Positions 12,152 through 23,488 of a stretch of DNA of 64,000 bases are shown here, in pieces. The DNA lies in contig OX352774.1 of assembly GCA_947095535.1 (NCBI GenBank), positions 168,886,200 to 168,950,199 of the forward strand. Reading direction: 5' to 3'. A program made the position numbers and the translations under genes. This DNA is from Poecilobothrus nobilitatus. Taxonomy: Eukaryota; Arthropoda; Insecta; Diptera; Dolichopodidae. How positions within the stretch are numbered: the first letter of the stretch is position 1; each line of letters starts with the position of its first letter. The notes beneath the pieces were generated by a model that saw only the letters and a list, made by a program, of their open reading frames with translations, made no database searches and was not told the DNA's origin.

Positions 12152-13500
12152 CTATTTATGGTTACTATCATGCACGTTATTGTTGCTGTTAGTTAATGTG
12201 TTACATAATAATAAAGGTGTAATTGAAATTTCATTATTGTTAGTATTTTTATTGTTGAAAATTATATTATTAGAATTATTATTATAATTATTTTGTGTGT
12301 TAATTATGTTGTGGTTTGTGTCAATGGTAATTATCGTTTTTTGTTTGGTGTGATTTTTTTCTACAGTGTTTATTTGTCCAAGCTTGAATTCTTGATTCAA
12401 GCTTGAGTTCAACCTTGTTGAAGGTGTTTTCAGGCTTCTTGAAGGTGAGTTGATTGGATAATTAAGTGTCGATAAATTTTTTGTAGAATTAGTTGATTAT
12501 TTTGTTGGAAGCTCGTTTTTATTGATTGTTTGTAGGTTATTTAGCTCATTTGAGTTTTGAAAAACTGGGCGAAGGTTTGACTTTGATGTTTTTGACTTGA
12601 CATATAGCTTAATTCATAATGTTTATATGCAACACGTTTAGTGCAATGTCATTCATGCTTTTATTTTTAAGACTTCCTTTTTTTTCTGTACGATGGGTAC
12701 GTCTTCGATGCACTATGGACTGCAACTTTACAATTTATACAGCTGAAAATCTTGCACATCACCTTCAGGTCGTTCCAAACCACAATCTGCACATCTTGAG
12801 GAGTTTTGACAATATTATTGCCAGTAACCCAACTTTTGTCATGTTCTGCATCTCATAGGATTAGAATACCACTTCTTTACCGCAACGCTTGTAAAGCCAC
12901 TCTTGGTGTACTCAGGAGGCTCAAAGGAATCGCACGTGACAATGATGGCACCAGTAAAATTTTTTTGGCTATTTTGCATTTTAGATAATTTGAAAACTTC
13001 AACCACAGTTGGATTTTTTTCTTTCAATCCGGCAAGTATTTCATTCGTTTCAACATTTATTAACTCTTTATCGTAAATTAAGTCTTTTGAAAAATTTAAG
13101 CTTTTATTTAGCTATTTAGCTCAAGAGTGATCTCAATTTTGCACAGTTTATTTTGTTTAAGAAGCAAGTCAGCAATTCTTTTACTTTGAACTTCGTGCAC
13201 GATGCTACCTGTTCTGTCCCAGGAGGCCTTGCATTTTCGATAAATATCTTCAAGCATCTTGTTCAAGACAAATTTATTTTGCATTCTAAGTGGAACGTTG
13301 GTGTCAGTTGATTTTATATTTAAAAATTTTTTCAACTCTTCATTTGCATTCGTTATGTATGTTGGCACATTTGCAATGCTTTTTGATTTTTTTCTTTTTT
13401 TAGTTATACTTTCCTCCAACAGTTGGAAACTGTTTGAGCTTCCCGAAGGAAGCATTTCTTCTTTGTTCTCTCAGCTGTGCAAAGCGATCAGTTACTACTT
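12152..13500 (-). pseudogene. ORF1 (Gag-like) of I-like LINE
   Basis: Pieces include VTDRFAQLRE before 13455, the open segment 13455-13108 (basic KKRKKSKS patch, then a helical region ending KLCKIEITLELNS), the segment 13027-12839 (VVEVFKLSK, GAIIVTCDSFEPPEY, WYSNPMRCRT) and a Cys-rich stretch around 12790-12850 (CRT, then YCQNSSRCADCG) that is probably a decayed zinc-knuckle pair. The last part, 12412-12152, is Asn-rich and encoded by AAT/AAC runs. ORF1 proteins bind element RNA. Start and end are uncertain. Confidence 0.6.
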
Positions 13501-13654
13501 TTTTTTTTAGATACTATATGTATTATGCAAGTATATTTTGTTTAGTGACAAGTTTATACAAGAACAACAACAATTAATAGAGATAATACAAATACAAATA
13601 TTAGTTTAAAAACTGTTCAACTAGTACAATCCTTACTACTTACTTAAATTAATA

Positions 13655-13665
13655 AGAAGGAATGA
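13655..13665. repeat. Left target-site duplication of J2
   Basis: AGAAGGAATGA, identical to 14419-14429. The two copies bracket a 753-bp jockey 3' fragment, with T-rich sequence (the 3' end of a minus-strand element) directly after the left copy. Confidence 0.75.
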
Positions 13666-14418
13666 TTTTTTATTTTTACTTTTTATTTATTCCTTCCGTT
13701 TCTGTTTACATCCTTAAAAAGTTTACAAAATTAGATTAACTTAAAGTTTAAATTGATTTACATATATAAATAATAATTTTTTATTTTGTAAATTTTGGTT
13801 TTCTTTTCTTAATTTACTCTTCTGTATTTAACAAATAATAATTTTATATGTATTTTTATTTCTTTTATATACTCTTAATTGTAAAAAACATATCTAAAAA
13901 ACAATTCATTTTTCTTATGTGTTAAAAATAAAAGCATAAAAACTAACTTAACCTACTTGACTAAAACTATGATAAAAAAAAAAAAAATAAAACTTTAATA
14001 TGAAACTATTACAGAGTCAATTTAATTTTTTAACCACCAGTAATATTATGAAATTATCGATTCGTGTTAATTTTGATTTTCTATATATGTATTTGTTTGA
14101 AAAATAATGAGTAAAATTTGTTTCAGGTTTTCTACTTTCATTTAAACACACTCTTATGCACTTCTCTCAAATTTTCTTAATTTTTCCATCAAGCTGGCAC
14201 TTTACTTATGTTGTACCAGATTGGTGCTGCGTAGGATAGTGTGGATCTGATAAAAGCTTGATAACTAAGGATTTTAACTCTTGTACTGATTGTTTTATTG
14301 AAAAATAGTTTCTTGCATGCCTTAAATGCCTTATTTGCTTTCGAGTTAATTTCTTTGATCTCACCATATCTATCGTAGTTACCGTAGTTAGTGTTATAAT
14401 AAAGGTTAACTCGGAGAT
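13666..14418 (-). mobile_element. 5'-truncated jockey-clade copy J2
   Basis: A 753-bp insertion bounded by an exact 11-bp TSD. Minus-strand translation of 14390-14150 gives ACKKLFFNKTISTRVKIL and RSTLSYAAPIWYNIS, closely matching the C-terminal RT region of the larger element at 14.7-19.2 kb (AAKKLFYNKNISNRVKI). The rest is 3' UTR-like, sharing TTTAACCACCA and a CTTAACTTACC-type run with that element. Short length, 3'-end content and TSD indicate target-primed reverse transcription with early 5' truncation. Confidence 0.8.
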
Positions 14419-14429
14419 AGAAGGAATGA
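14419..14429. repeat. Right target-site duplication of J2
   Basis: AGAAGGAATGA, the exact second copy of 13655-13665, marking the truncated 5' end of J2. Confidence 0.75.
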
Positions 14430-14524
14430 ATGATCTGGTATAGACATGTCTTCTGAGTTTACTAAATTATTATAAAATATTGCATATTTACAGGCAAAAT
14501 ACATCTTATAATAAAGCAATGAGA

Positions 14525-14686
14525 AATGTTAGGCGGGGGGAAATAAAGCCTAGAGCAATAAAGCCTAATAGGCCTTATTTCACTTTCGAATGAGAAAGAA
14601 AGCCTAATTCGCGAAATTTCGCGATTTAGACTTTATTTCTCATTCCAAAGTGAAAGAAGTCCTAATTATTTTTTTAAAATAATGGA
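14525..14686 (+). repeat. Short palindromic repeat PAL, copy 1, split by J1
   Basis: GGGGAAATAAAGCCTAGAGC, AATAGGCCTTATTTCAC, AATTCGCGAAATTTCGCG and ATTTCTCATT blocks. A second copy lies at 20040-20215 in the opposite orientation. Several AATAAGGCCTA-type units make it self-complementary. The jockey element J1 is inserted at the far end of this copy; the remainder (ATTAAAGCCTAATTG) resumes at 19216. Probably a small non-autonomous element; class unknown. Confidence 0.65.
14677..14686. repeat. Left target-site duplication of J1
   Basis: AAATAATGGA, repeated exactly at 19206-19215. It is followed at once by 20 T residues (14687-14706), the poly(A) tail of the minus-strand element. Confidence 0.85.
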
Positions 14687-15124
14687 TTTTTTTTTTTTTT
14701 TTTTTTAATTACTTTTATTTTTTGTTATAATTTTACAGTCTTATGAATATTTTAACCTACAAAACAAAGTTAACAAAAAAAGGTTTAATTATTTTAATTT
14801 TTTAACATCTAAAAATATTTTAATTTTTTTATGTTAAATTTAATATCTAATAAGTTAAAATTTATTCCAATTGTTTGATTTACAGTATGTTGTATTATTA
14901 ATATTTATTTATCATTGTAAAATTTTAAAAAAGCAATGTTTAATATTTTTCTTTTTATAAAACTTAACTAACTTAACCTATCTAAACCTAACTTAAATTT
15001 ATCTAAAACTAATCTTATAAGCTAAAATAACACAAGTGTTTTTAGATGATATATTAATATGAATTTAACCACCAATAATCTTTTCTTATTATTTTATCTT
15101 TTTCTGTTATGCACATATCAAATT

Positions 15125-15406
15125 TTATATTATCTCCATTAATGTTGCCTGGGATATATTCGATTTTTTGCATGTAGCCCGTCTACTATAATGAAATAGT
15201 ATAGGGACATGATCTTGGTTTTGAATATATCCATATTTGTCTAAGAAGATGAAATGCTCAGGAGCTATAAAGCCCGTGAGCAAGGTCTTCTTAATGTACT
15301 CCTCATTGTGGTAAAATATATGTGATATTAAACCATTCTCTGGAGTATTTAGTGCTCTATCATAATGACTTCTGATTAATTTTATCATAAAATTATCTAT
15401 TCTCAT
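15125..15406 (-). pseudogene. C-terminal end of J1 ORF2, after a stop
   Basis: Same frame as the RT upstream, separated only by the TAG at 15422-15424. Contains SHYDRALNTPENGLI, LDKYGYIQNQDHVPILFHYS and RRATCKK, the basic C-terminal tail of this ORF2. Reading through the stop would join it directly to the RT. It ends at a natural stop at the start of the 3' UTR. Confidence 0.8.
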
Positions 15407-15421
15407 GATTTTTGCTTCCTT

Positions 15422-17248
15422 CTACAAGTATATATTGGAATAAAAATGCTTGTATTCGGACTCAGGCTTTCTATGTTTATTAATACAAACCCTTATGCAC
15501 TTTCTTTCGAATTTACGTATTTTTTCCATTAAGCTTGCACTAATGTTGTACCATACAGGTACACATTGGACAAGATTTGGCCTTATTAATGTCTGGTAGC
15601 AAATTATTTTAACTCTATTGCTAATATTTTTGTTGTAAAAGAGTTTTTTAGCTGCCATAAAGGATTTATTGCCTTTATCTATTGCGTATCTTACATAATC
15701 AATGAAGTTCAAGTTTCGATGTAACTGAACTCCAAGATATTTAACGCATTTTTTGTTTGCGAGAGTTGACATAGGCGATTTAACTTTAAATTGTTTCCAA
15801 TTTTTTCTAATGTCTGAACTAGTTTTGTCAACCGTATTACGGAATAATATGGTTCCACATTTACTGAAGTGCATTTTTAATATCCATATCTTGCAATAAT
15901 CCTGAACAATGTTAAACATTTTTTGTACATCGTGTTGAATACTATTTACCGTGTCATTCGCAGAGTATATTATAATATCATCCGCGAATGCTAGAGCGTA
16001 GTTATTTCCTTTTACTCGATTTAGCATGAATAAAAGATCTGCTATATAGATGGTAAAAAGGATAGGTGCATTAACAATACCTTGCTGAAGGCCATTTTCA
16101 ATTACGAATGATTTGTCAGACTTGTTATTTTTGCTATATACTAAAAATTTGTTGTTATACAACATATTTTTAATGAGTATAATTAAGCGTGGCGGAAAAT
16201 TATATTTTATTAATTTGTAGATTAATCCATCCAACCAAACTGAGTTAAAAGCCTTCTCAAAGTCAATCAAGCAGGCCCCAACGCCGTAATTCTTATTTAT
16301 AAACCAGCAGATATCTGATGTTAATTTGGTTATAGTATTGACGGTACCATGTTTGTGCCTAAACCCAAACTGGTTTTCTGGAATAAGATTGATTGACTTT
16401 GCAAAATGTGAAATTTTATCATTTATTATGGTTTCGAATACTTTACTAATGTTTGGCAATAAACTTATCGGTCGATAATTGCTAGGGTTGGTTGGATCTT
16501 GGCCAGGTTTCTTTAGTAATATAGTTTTCGATGTTTTCCAAATATGCGGAAAATACGAATTATTTATTGCATTATTGAATAGGACAACATATTTCGAAAT
16601 TATTAGACCACTTAAATTTTTTAAAACTATGTTTGGGATATTATCGATACCAGAAGAAACTTTATTTTTTAAAGCTTTAAACTTTGAAGAAAGCTCTGAC
16701 TGGTTCGTGAATTCGCTATTTTCACCTCTTTGCTCAGAAGATTTGTTTGTGTTGGAGAAATTACTCAGAGTTGTGTTAAAATTTATTGTTTGAGAATAAT
16801 TATTGAATTGTGCTATTTTGTTTGTGATTTTGTTATGTATTCTGCTATTTGTTGGTATATTCATTTTATGAGTGTTTTCAATGTATGAGCCAAGTACATT
16901 GTAAATTTGTGATTGATCTTTTATTATAAATTTATTTGTGGTGGTTTTATTTAATTTGCTAAAGTCTATATTATTTTGAGAAAGTAAAGTAATATAATTT
17001 TGGTCTATATGTAGGTTTGAAATTTGATTGTATTTATTTTTACGGAATATTTTATTGATTTCGGGGAACATGTTTGAATTATTTGTTGGAGTTATTTTTT
17101 GGAGACGAAAGTGCCAGTATTTATTAATTTCTATTTTAATTTGTTGTTTAATTAGTGTATTGATGTTATTTAAGAGGCTTTTGAGTAATTGGATTTGTTG
17201 ATTAGAAAAATTTAATCTTTGCTTTTTGATCTTATGTATATCGCTCAT
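15422..17248 (-). pseudogene. J1 ORF2 reverse transcriptase
   Basis: A 608-residue open segment holding a complete RT domain: SSGIDNIPNIVLK (~199-211), NYRPISLLP (257-265), ENQFGFRHKHGTVN (~291-304), ACLIDFEKAFNSVW (motif A, ~325-338, catalytic Asp 329), ENGLQQGIVNAP (motif B, ~384-395), AFADDIIIYS (motif C, catalytic Asp 423-424, bases 15977-15982) and KYLGVQLHRNLNF (thumb side, ~503-515). All catalytic Asp residues are present. Its Met is only the first Met after the frameshift, not a real start: the protein continues from the endonuclease. In life it copies element RNA at a nicked chromosomal target. Confidence 0.88.
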
Positions 17249-17301
17249 GAGGCTGTGTTTTTTATTTAAAAGAATTTTTAACTTTACTGAGTAGAATTTT
17301 T

Positions 17302-18273
17302 TTAAATTATTTTGATTTTTAATTTTTGGTTTGGTTCATCCATAGTTTTAAAAATTATTTCGTTCAATTGTAAAAGGTGATAATCTACATTTTGGTTAGA
17401 CAAATTGCAGTTATCGAAAATTTGATTACAATTGTTGGAGTTGTATTTAGAAAAATAGTTTGAATTTAATTTACTTTGGAATTTGCTCCAGTTTACTTTT
17501 GAAAATATGAATTTATTACTATGACTTGGTAAGTCTTGCAATAAAAGCTCTTCATTATTGAGTGACGTTGGAATGTAAATGGCAATATGGTCACTATCGT
17601 ATGGGAGGGTGGTGAGTTTGTTTTGATTTGTTTCAAAACAAATTTTTATTCTAATATCTGTTATCACTAAATCAATGTACGAATTTGCACGCGGAAGTGT
17701 TGGTGCATCAGTTAAAAGTAAGTTACTCTTGTATAAGATTTTGTTGTCTTGTAACCATTTGTACCAGTTTAACCAAGCAGTATGTTTGGCATTAAAGTCG
17801 CCAGTTAATATATAAAAATTATTGAGATTCGAAAGATTTAAAATTTCGAATATTTTTTCTAGTTCTGTTATAAAATTATGTGAATTTCTATTTGATGCAT
17901 AAATAGAAATTATAAATAATTTTTTTCTTTGCTGTAATTGTAATGAAATGATGCACGGTTCGATACATAAGAATTCATCGAAAATGCTATTTTTTACAAT
18001 TTCATAGCGAAAACCTTTCTTTATGCCTATGGCAACACCTCCACCATCGACATCTGTACTTCTATCTCTTCTTATCAAATTAAAGTTATCAATCGCCATA
18101 TGATCATTTTGTTTGAGTTTTGTTTCACTCATGCAAATTTTGTCAGGCCTAGTATTTTCGAGAAAGTGTATAAGAGATAATTTTTTATTGTAGGAGACAA
18201 GAGAATTTACATTAATAGAAATTATTTTGTAGATGTTTGTAAAATTAATCATATTGGTGGTTAGATTGTACAT
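17302..18273 (-). pseudogene. J1 ORF2 endonuclease
   Basis: 323 residues from the Met at 18273, which overlaps the end of ORF1 by 29 bases as is usual in jockey elements. Motifs in order: SINVNSLVS (Asn, ~18-26), CMSETKLKQ (Glu, ~47-55), DGGGVAIGI, ISIYASN, TGDFNAKHTAW (Asp/Asn, ~158-168), YIDLVITD and LPYDSDHIAIY (late Asp-His pair). All catalytic residues of the EEP fold are visible. The GDFNAKH-to-WL stretch is shorter than I expect, a possible small deletion. After ~320 residues the frame shifts, separating it from the RT. Confidence 0.88.
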
Positions 18274-19205
18274 TCATATAATCAAATAATATGCTTACTC
18301 TTTTTGTATTGTTACTGATTTTTTCCTCGACATTATTAAATTTTTTTTGCAATTCTGTAATACATTTACGTATTTCTAATAAAATGTTAGTATTCTCATT
18401 ATTAATATTATTGTTGTAACTTAAACTATTGCTATTGTTAGTGCTTAAATTATTATCATTATTACTAATACTATTTCTACTACTTACAATATTTGCAAAT
18501 GAGACATTTGGCTGTGTGAAGTTCCTGACCATGAGGTGTTTATTTTCAATTTGCCGTTTTTTTATTTCATTTACTTTATCACATTGTTTCAATCTGGTTT
18601 GGTATTCTATACAACCTTTATATGAAGCTGGGTGTCCATCTTTATCACAAAGTGTGCAATGAAGTTTTTCTTTTGGATCATCCAGCTTTACTGTACATTG
18701 TCCAGGTAAGTGGTTATTTCCGCATTTAACGCATCTGAATTCCATTTTGCAGTCGGCTGAAGAGTGCCCAAAACGTTGGCAGCGTGTACATTGTAATATT
18801 TTGGGTTTGTGAATTCGTTCCCATCGGACTATTTGGTAATCTAGTGATTTGATTTTGAGTATTTCATTAACAGGTGATTTTGCTGATGCCTGTACTATGA
18901 AGTGAGGTAGAAGCCTATTTTTGTATGCGGAAAATTTAGTGGTGAGATTTGTAACTTTTTCGAACTATATTGTATCGTTTTCTTTTGCTTTTAGGATATT
19001 GAGCACTTCATCGCAGGAATATACCCCACTCAAACCTTTTAATACTATTGTCACTTTTTTTTCTTCTTTTGGTGTGAAGGTGTAATAATTTATGTCTGAT
19101 TTTCCCAATAAATCACGTGCTTTTTTATAATCATCAATATTGAGTGTATATAAAACATTATTTTTTTCGCTGGAATGCTTAATATCAAATCATGGCAAAC
19201 TCCTC
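18245..19205 (-). pseudogene. J1 ORF1, Gag-like with three zinc knuckles
   Basis: From the 5' junction the frame reads LYTLNIDDYKKARDLLG, then YYTFTPKEEKKVTIVLKGL, a PRE_C2HC-like domain, then the TAG at 18965-18967. The same frame continues with ILQCTRCQRFGHSSADC, FRCVKCGNNHLPGQC and HCTLCDKDGHPASYKGC, three CCHC/CCHH-type knuckles in the arrangement known from jockey Gag. A low-complexity Asn/Ser stretch (~SNSLSYNNNINNENTN) precedes a coiled-coil-like end and the stop at 18245. It would bind element RNA and direct it to the nucleus. N-terminus missing by truncation. Confidence 0.85.
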
Positions 19206-19215
19206 AAATAATGGA
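19206..19215. repeat. Right target-site duplication of J1
   Basis: AAATAATGGA, the second copy of 14677-14686, directly followed by resumed PAL sequence (ATTAAAGCCTAATTG). Confidence 0.85.
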
Positions 19216-19489
19216 ATTAAAGCCTAATTGTAATTTATTATTCCAATAATAACATTTTTTAATATTTTTCTTTCATAATTTAATTCTTATATATTTCAGC
19301 TTATTTAAGTAATAAAATGTTTTCTGTTTTTTTTTTGGCACATTTCACTGTGTAAGTGCGTCAGTAGTCAGTGTTTCTTCATAATGAAATAAGTTCGACA
19401 AGTTAAAAATTAAAAAATTTCGTTTAAATTCAACATTCAAACTTATTTCACTTTTTAATGTAATAATTTTGTCGAACTTAGTTTAGTTA

Positions 19490-19760
19490 TTAGAGTTGGT
19501 TAAAAAGTCTGGATTGCATCTTTTTCGGAAATATGAATATACGTAAGTATGCGGGACTCTAAAACAGAAGGTATTTTATAGTTGGTTAAAAAATCAGGAT
19601 TACAGCTTTTTCTATAGAATATTTAAAAATAATTTGGAAAAAACTGATTTAACTCTTATTTTCAAGCCAACTCTAAAATCTCTCCTAATTACAAAGAATT
19701 TTTGAAATCATGGGGAAAAAAAATAATTTTGCAGCTTTCCATACAAAAGTATTAAATTTT
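19490..19760. repeat. Decayed relatives of the 217-bp repeat
   Basis: AGTTGGTTAAAAAGTCTGGATT (19495 on) and TTTTATAGTTGGTTAAAAAA (19572 on) are reverse-complement matches to the ATCCAGATTTTGTAACCAAC block of the 217-bp array at 32.8-35.6 kb. AACTCTAAAATCTCTCCTAA near 19670 matches it directly. Two opposed fragments, heavily diverged. Confidence 0.5.
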
Positions 19761-19809
19761 GACTGTTCTTTCTGAAATATAATAATAAATTTTGTGTAAA
19801 TTTTTACCG

Positions 19810-19960
19810 TTGTTGTGCACGGCGGTGCGGTAGCAGAGATAGCAGTTCCAATTCCTTCAAGGAAAGTGTGAAGGAAGTTGTGAAGGGATCGGTTAAAAGA
19901 GAGGCGAAGAGTGGCTCGAAAAGGAGGGCGCGTACGTAGTGGCTCGAAAGACAGGGCTGA
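19810..19960. other. GC-rich islet of unknown nature
   Basis: A ~150-bp stretch clearly GC-richer than anything nearby, with GTGCACGGCGGTGCGG and two GTGGCTCGAAA motifs about 35 bp apart. A minus-strand frame of about 50 codons is open across it but shows no domain I know. It could be the 5' region of a lost LINE or a host exon remnant. Confidence 0.4.
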
Positions 19961-20039
19961 TCAGAATATAGAAAATTGTTTGAAACCTGTTAAAAATATT
20001 CAAATTTTACAGTCAGCTACAAATTTGTAATTGGAATAT

Positions 20040-20215
20040 AATAATAATATAATATTTCTAAAATGAAATAAGGCCTATAGGCTTTAATTCTCTTTGAAAT
20101 GAGAAATAAGACCTACCGCGAAATTTTACGAATTAGGCCTTATTTGTCAACTCAAATGTGAAATAAGGCCTATTAGGTCTTATTGCTCTAGGCTTTATTT
20201 CCCCGCGCCGAAATG
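20040..20215 (-). repeat. Palindromic repeat PAL, copy 2
   Basis: Reverse complement reads GGGGAAATAAAGCCTAGAGC, CTAATAGGCCTTATTTCAC, AAATTTCGCGGTAGG and ATTTCTCATTTCAAAG, matching copy 1 at 14525-14686 block for block. The two copies face each other across J1. Confidence 0.65.
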
Positions 20216-20269
20216 TCATGCTATTATTCCAAAACCGTAAACGTTTGCAACAATATTTTTCATAGCAAA

Positions 20270-20405
20270 AAAATATTGTTGCAAAGACGGGATAAAAAAA
20301 ACGAAAAAATATTGTTGTTTTTATCCCGAAAAAAATCCCGAAAATCAAAATCCCCAAAACAAAATATCCAAATTACGAAATCCCGAATTTTCAAAATCTC
20401 GGATG
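20270..20405. repeat. ATCCCGAAAA-type short degenerate tandem repeat
   Basis: Iterated (A)AATCCCGAAAA / CAAAATCCCC units of about 10-12 bp. Similar CAAAATCCCAAAT arrays occur at 32555-32640 and, reversed, at 35825-35900. Any open frame here is a by-product of the repeat. Confidence 0.65.
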
Positions 20406-20997
20406 GACATTACTTATATATCAAAAAAAAATTTTATTTTTACATTTCGTCATTTCGGCGTATGCTACGTCGGGTTTATCTAGTAATATTACATTCTGAT
20501 ACAGCAAGAAATTGTTAAAATTAAATAAATAAATGCATGTTTTATTCAAATATTAAATTTTTTGTCCTTTATTTTCTGTACCTATATACTAAATTATTAT
20601 ATAAAATTTTATTGGAAAAAAACCTGTATTTTTGAAAATTGACTTTATCGTTTACAATATTCACTCGTATAAGGTTTAAGAACTTTCTTGGCAACCCTTT
20701 CGTTTTACTTTATTTACTACGAGTTTTTCTACGAATTTAATTAAAAAACAGGACACAAAAACAAAATGTATTTCAGATATTATTCTGAAGTATTTAGTTT
20801 TAATTTTAATTATAACTAATTACATAATTATTATAATTTTATTTAACCAAACAATACAACTGTGTTAAACTTATGAAAGCACCAGGAACGAGATCTTCTT
20901 GTAGGAATGTACTATTATTAATTTGTATAAGTAATATTATTTATTTTGTTTTATATTATAGATCCTCCTGTTTTCAGTCAGAAAAACTTGCTACCTA

Positions 20998-21066
20998 ATA
21001 TGCAGGATTTGAACCCGCACTCCTTCGGTTAATAAACCACGTGCTTAACCACTAGGCCACCCAGGT
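20998..21066 (-). mobile_element. tRNA-derived SINE head, family S3
   Basis: The minus strand reads GGTGGCCTAGTGGTTAAGC (pol III A-box-like) and, after an anticodon-like arm, GCGGGTTCAAATCCTGC (B box and T arm). The acceptor ends do not pair, so this is not a functional tRNA. It is followed on the minus strand by non-tRNA sequence down to about 20880. Best read as a SINE head. Confidence 0.6.
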
Positions 21067-21069
21067 TTC

Positions 21070-22340
21070 ATTTTTAATTTTAATTATTTACTTTTAAAAC
21101 ATAAAAAAAGACAAAAAAACAGATAAAAATATATTTTGGTTTAATGCATTAAAAGAGCATGAATCTATCTTTTTTTTTTAAATGTAGTTCTAAAAATGTA
21201 TATACTTGTCTGATATGATGAACAATTATGTGTAACAATTGTTTTTTGAAACAAATTTTGCGACAGAAGATTTTATTTTGACTTTTACTATATGAATAAG
21301 GTCAGCATTTTCTAGGGAAATATAGGTACATAATATGTATTGAAATGCAAATATAAAGTTTTATGAACTTTAGACCATTAACAAGGGAATTAAAATAAAA
21401 AAAAACAAAAATGTAGGTATCAAGAAAAATGTTAAGAATAAAAAGAATAGAATGGTAATAAAAGAAAAAGAAGCTGTTTATAAGATAAAGTACAATGACT
21501 TCATTTGACTTCTACATTTGAAATAATTTGTAGCAATGAGAGCAACCATTCTTTATACCTAATATTATATATATTTCAATATGTAATTATTGTGTATGTA
21601 TATATAGTAATTTATATATATAGAAAGTAAAATATATAGCTTGAAAAAAATAATAAAATGTATGTCACTAACTAATACTGTATGTAAAAAGTGCAAAGCT
21701 TAAATGAAAAGAATTTAATTGCAGGCAAAACTATATAAAAAATTATTTGTATTTTAAAAACAAAAAAAGCAATAAAAATGAAAATTAAAATTGTTTATAC
21801 ATTTGTAATTTGCATTATACCCTAAATGAAGTTAAGAGAATTACTTAAGTTATCCAAACTGAACTCTATTAAAAGAAAAAAAATTATATACCTATTATGT
21901 ATGTATGTTTATTTGTTTGTAGAATGAAAGTATAATGGTGTAATAGACTGCATTTTAGCTGCATGTGTTGAAAGTTTGCTTTTTTAATATCCTTCTTTAT
22001 ATTTCATTGCATACTTTAGTTTTAAAAAATAGAAATGAAAGAAAAAAGTATTTTTTGAATGAAATTTCTTAAAAAGTACATAAAAAATGTTAGAAACCAA
22101 ACACTAAAGAATTGAACTAAAGAATTTTTTTTTTGCTCTTTTATTTGACTAAGTAAAACAAGAACAAATCTAGAAATTCGTTACATTCATTCATTTTACA
22201 TTCATTTAAATTAAGTCTTGAAATTTCAATTTTATACACGAGTAGACTAACGTTAGCATATATGTACATACATATACATATAATAAAAATATATAATTAT
22301 CAATTACATAAAAGCTAATATAATATTATGTATGTATATT
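21070..22340. other. AT-rich DNA with no gene seen
   Basis: A-rich runs and TATA/TACATA microsatellite only. No repeat family or coding motif recognised. Confidence 0.5.
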
Positions 22341-23446
22341 TATACCCGTACGATAAGTATCGGGTATAATAAAATTACTCCTCTGTTTGTAACACCTCGA
22401 AATAAGCAAGATATATATACCTTCAAAGTTATTGATCGGATCAAAATCAAATTCTGAGTCGGTTAACTTTGTCTGTCCGTCCGTCAGCACGCAAACTCAA
22501 AAACTAAAAAATTAACACAAAATATTCTGAGATCATTTCCCCATTTTTTTTGGTTGAGATCCGACCAAAACTTCGGGTAGCTCTCGAGCAACGAACTTGT
22601 TGATCTCCAAATTTTTCCATAAAAATTTTTCAAAAGTTTCACATCCTTTGAAGTAGAGCCATAAAATTTTAAATGCGAATAGATATCCTAAAAAAATTAA
22701 TTTTAAAGAACAACTTTTTTTTGTAGCCCCACCCGTTACGGAGCTCCCTTCAAAGTTCGAAAAAGCTCTATATTTAAATTTTTATAACACAAGCTCTATA
22801 AGGTACCTGTATCTTCAATTCCAAAGGATAGCTGCTTTTATGAGCTTTACAAATATATACATACATACATATGTATATAATAAATATATACTTGTGCCAT
22901 ACGATCTCTTAATTTACTGTTATGCGAAACTGAATTATTGCGAAATCCTTTAACTCTTCTATCTTGTTAGAAACTTGAAATTTTGAGAGGAGTTATATCT
23001 TTGAAAATAATTATGAGTCACTTCAGAAAATATTTTTGTATCACCCCCCGTTTAGGGGTTAAAAACTGAAAATTCCTATTTTTAAACACCTGTAACTTCA
23101 ACACCTGTTCAAATTTTTTTGACTAATACATACATATATACAAATTAAAGCTGCAACATTATACTTTTATTCTGTTAGCAACTTAATAACGCAGCGTTAC
23201 CTTCAAAATTGACGAAAGTGTGACTTAATTTTTTTCAAATCTTAGTTGAGGATATAATGCGTAGTACAAAAAAATGTAAACAAATAAACACCATAACGGT
23301 TACTTGAAGAATTTATATGATATTAATATACATACATACATTCATGATTACATAATATCATGTTTATTTACTTATCGTATATGTCACTGATAAATGAATG
23401 ATGTAATAATATAATAGTCCCTATATATATACTCATATATACATAC

Positions 23447-23488
<42 letters not shown>

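Larger units (their letters stand above)
8600..13520 (-). mobile_element. Degenerate I-like non-LTR retrotransposon (ORF1, EN, RT, RNase H)
   Basis: On the minus strand, from about 13520 to 8600, I can follow a Gag-like ORF1 with a zinc-knuckle remnant, an endonuclease, an RT and an RNase H domain. That order, with an RNase H after the RT, is typical of the I clade and relatives. Frames change many times, and the RT catalytic motif is mutated, so it is long dead. The 3' end is placed near TTACTGAGGCCATTTTGGGC and TAAA-rich sequence at about 8600. Both edges are approximate and no TSD was found. Confidence 0.75.
14687..19205 (-). mobile_element. Jockey-clade non-LTR retrotransposon J1, 5'-truncated in ORF1
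   Basis: A 4519-bp minus-strand insertion with a 20-nt poly(A) at its 3' end and a 10-bp TSD. It encodes most of an ORF1 with three zinc knuckles, then an overlapping ORF2 with endonuclease and RT. The 5' end falls inside ORF1, which is still open at the junction, so the copy is truncated rather than full length. Only three inactivating lesions are evident: a TAG in ORF1 (18965-18967), one frameshift between EN and RT (about 17250-17300) and a TAG near the ORF2 C-terminus (15422-15424). This is far fewer than any other LINE here, so it is the youngest. Confidence 0.88.

Noticed and set aside
16479..16793. 104-codon plus-strand frame
   Set aside because: Antisense shadow of the J1 reverse transcriptase.
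20998..21066. tRNA gene on the minus strand
   Set aside because: No pairing acceptor stem; treated as a SINE head.
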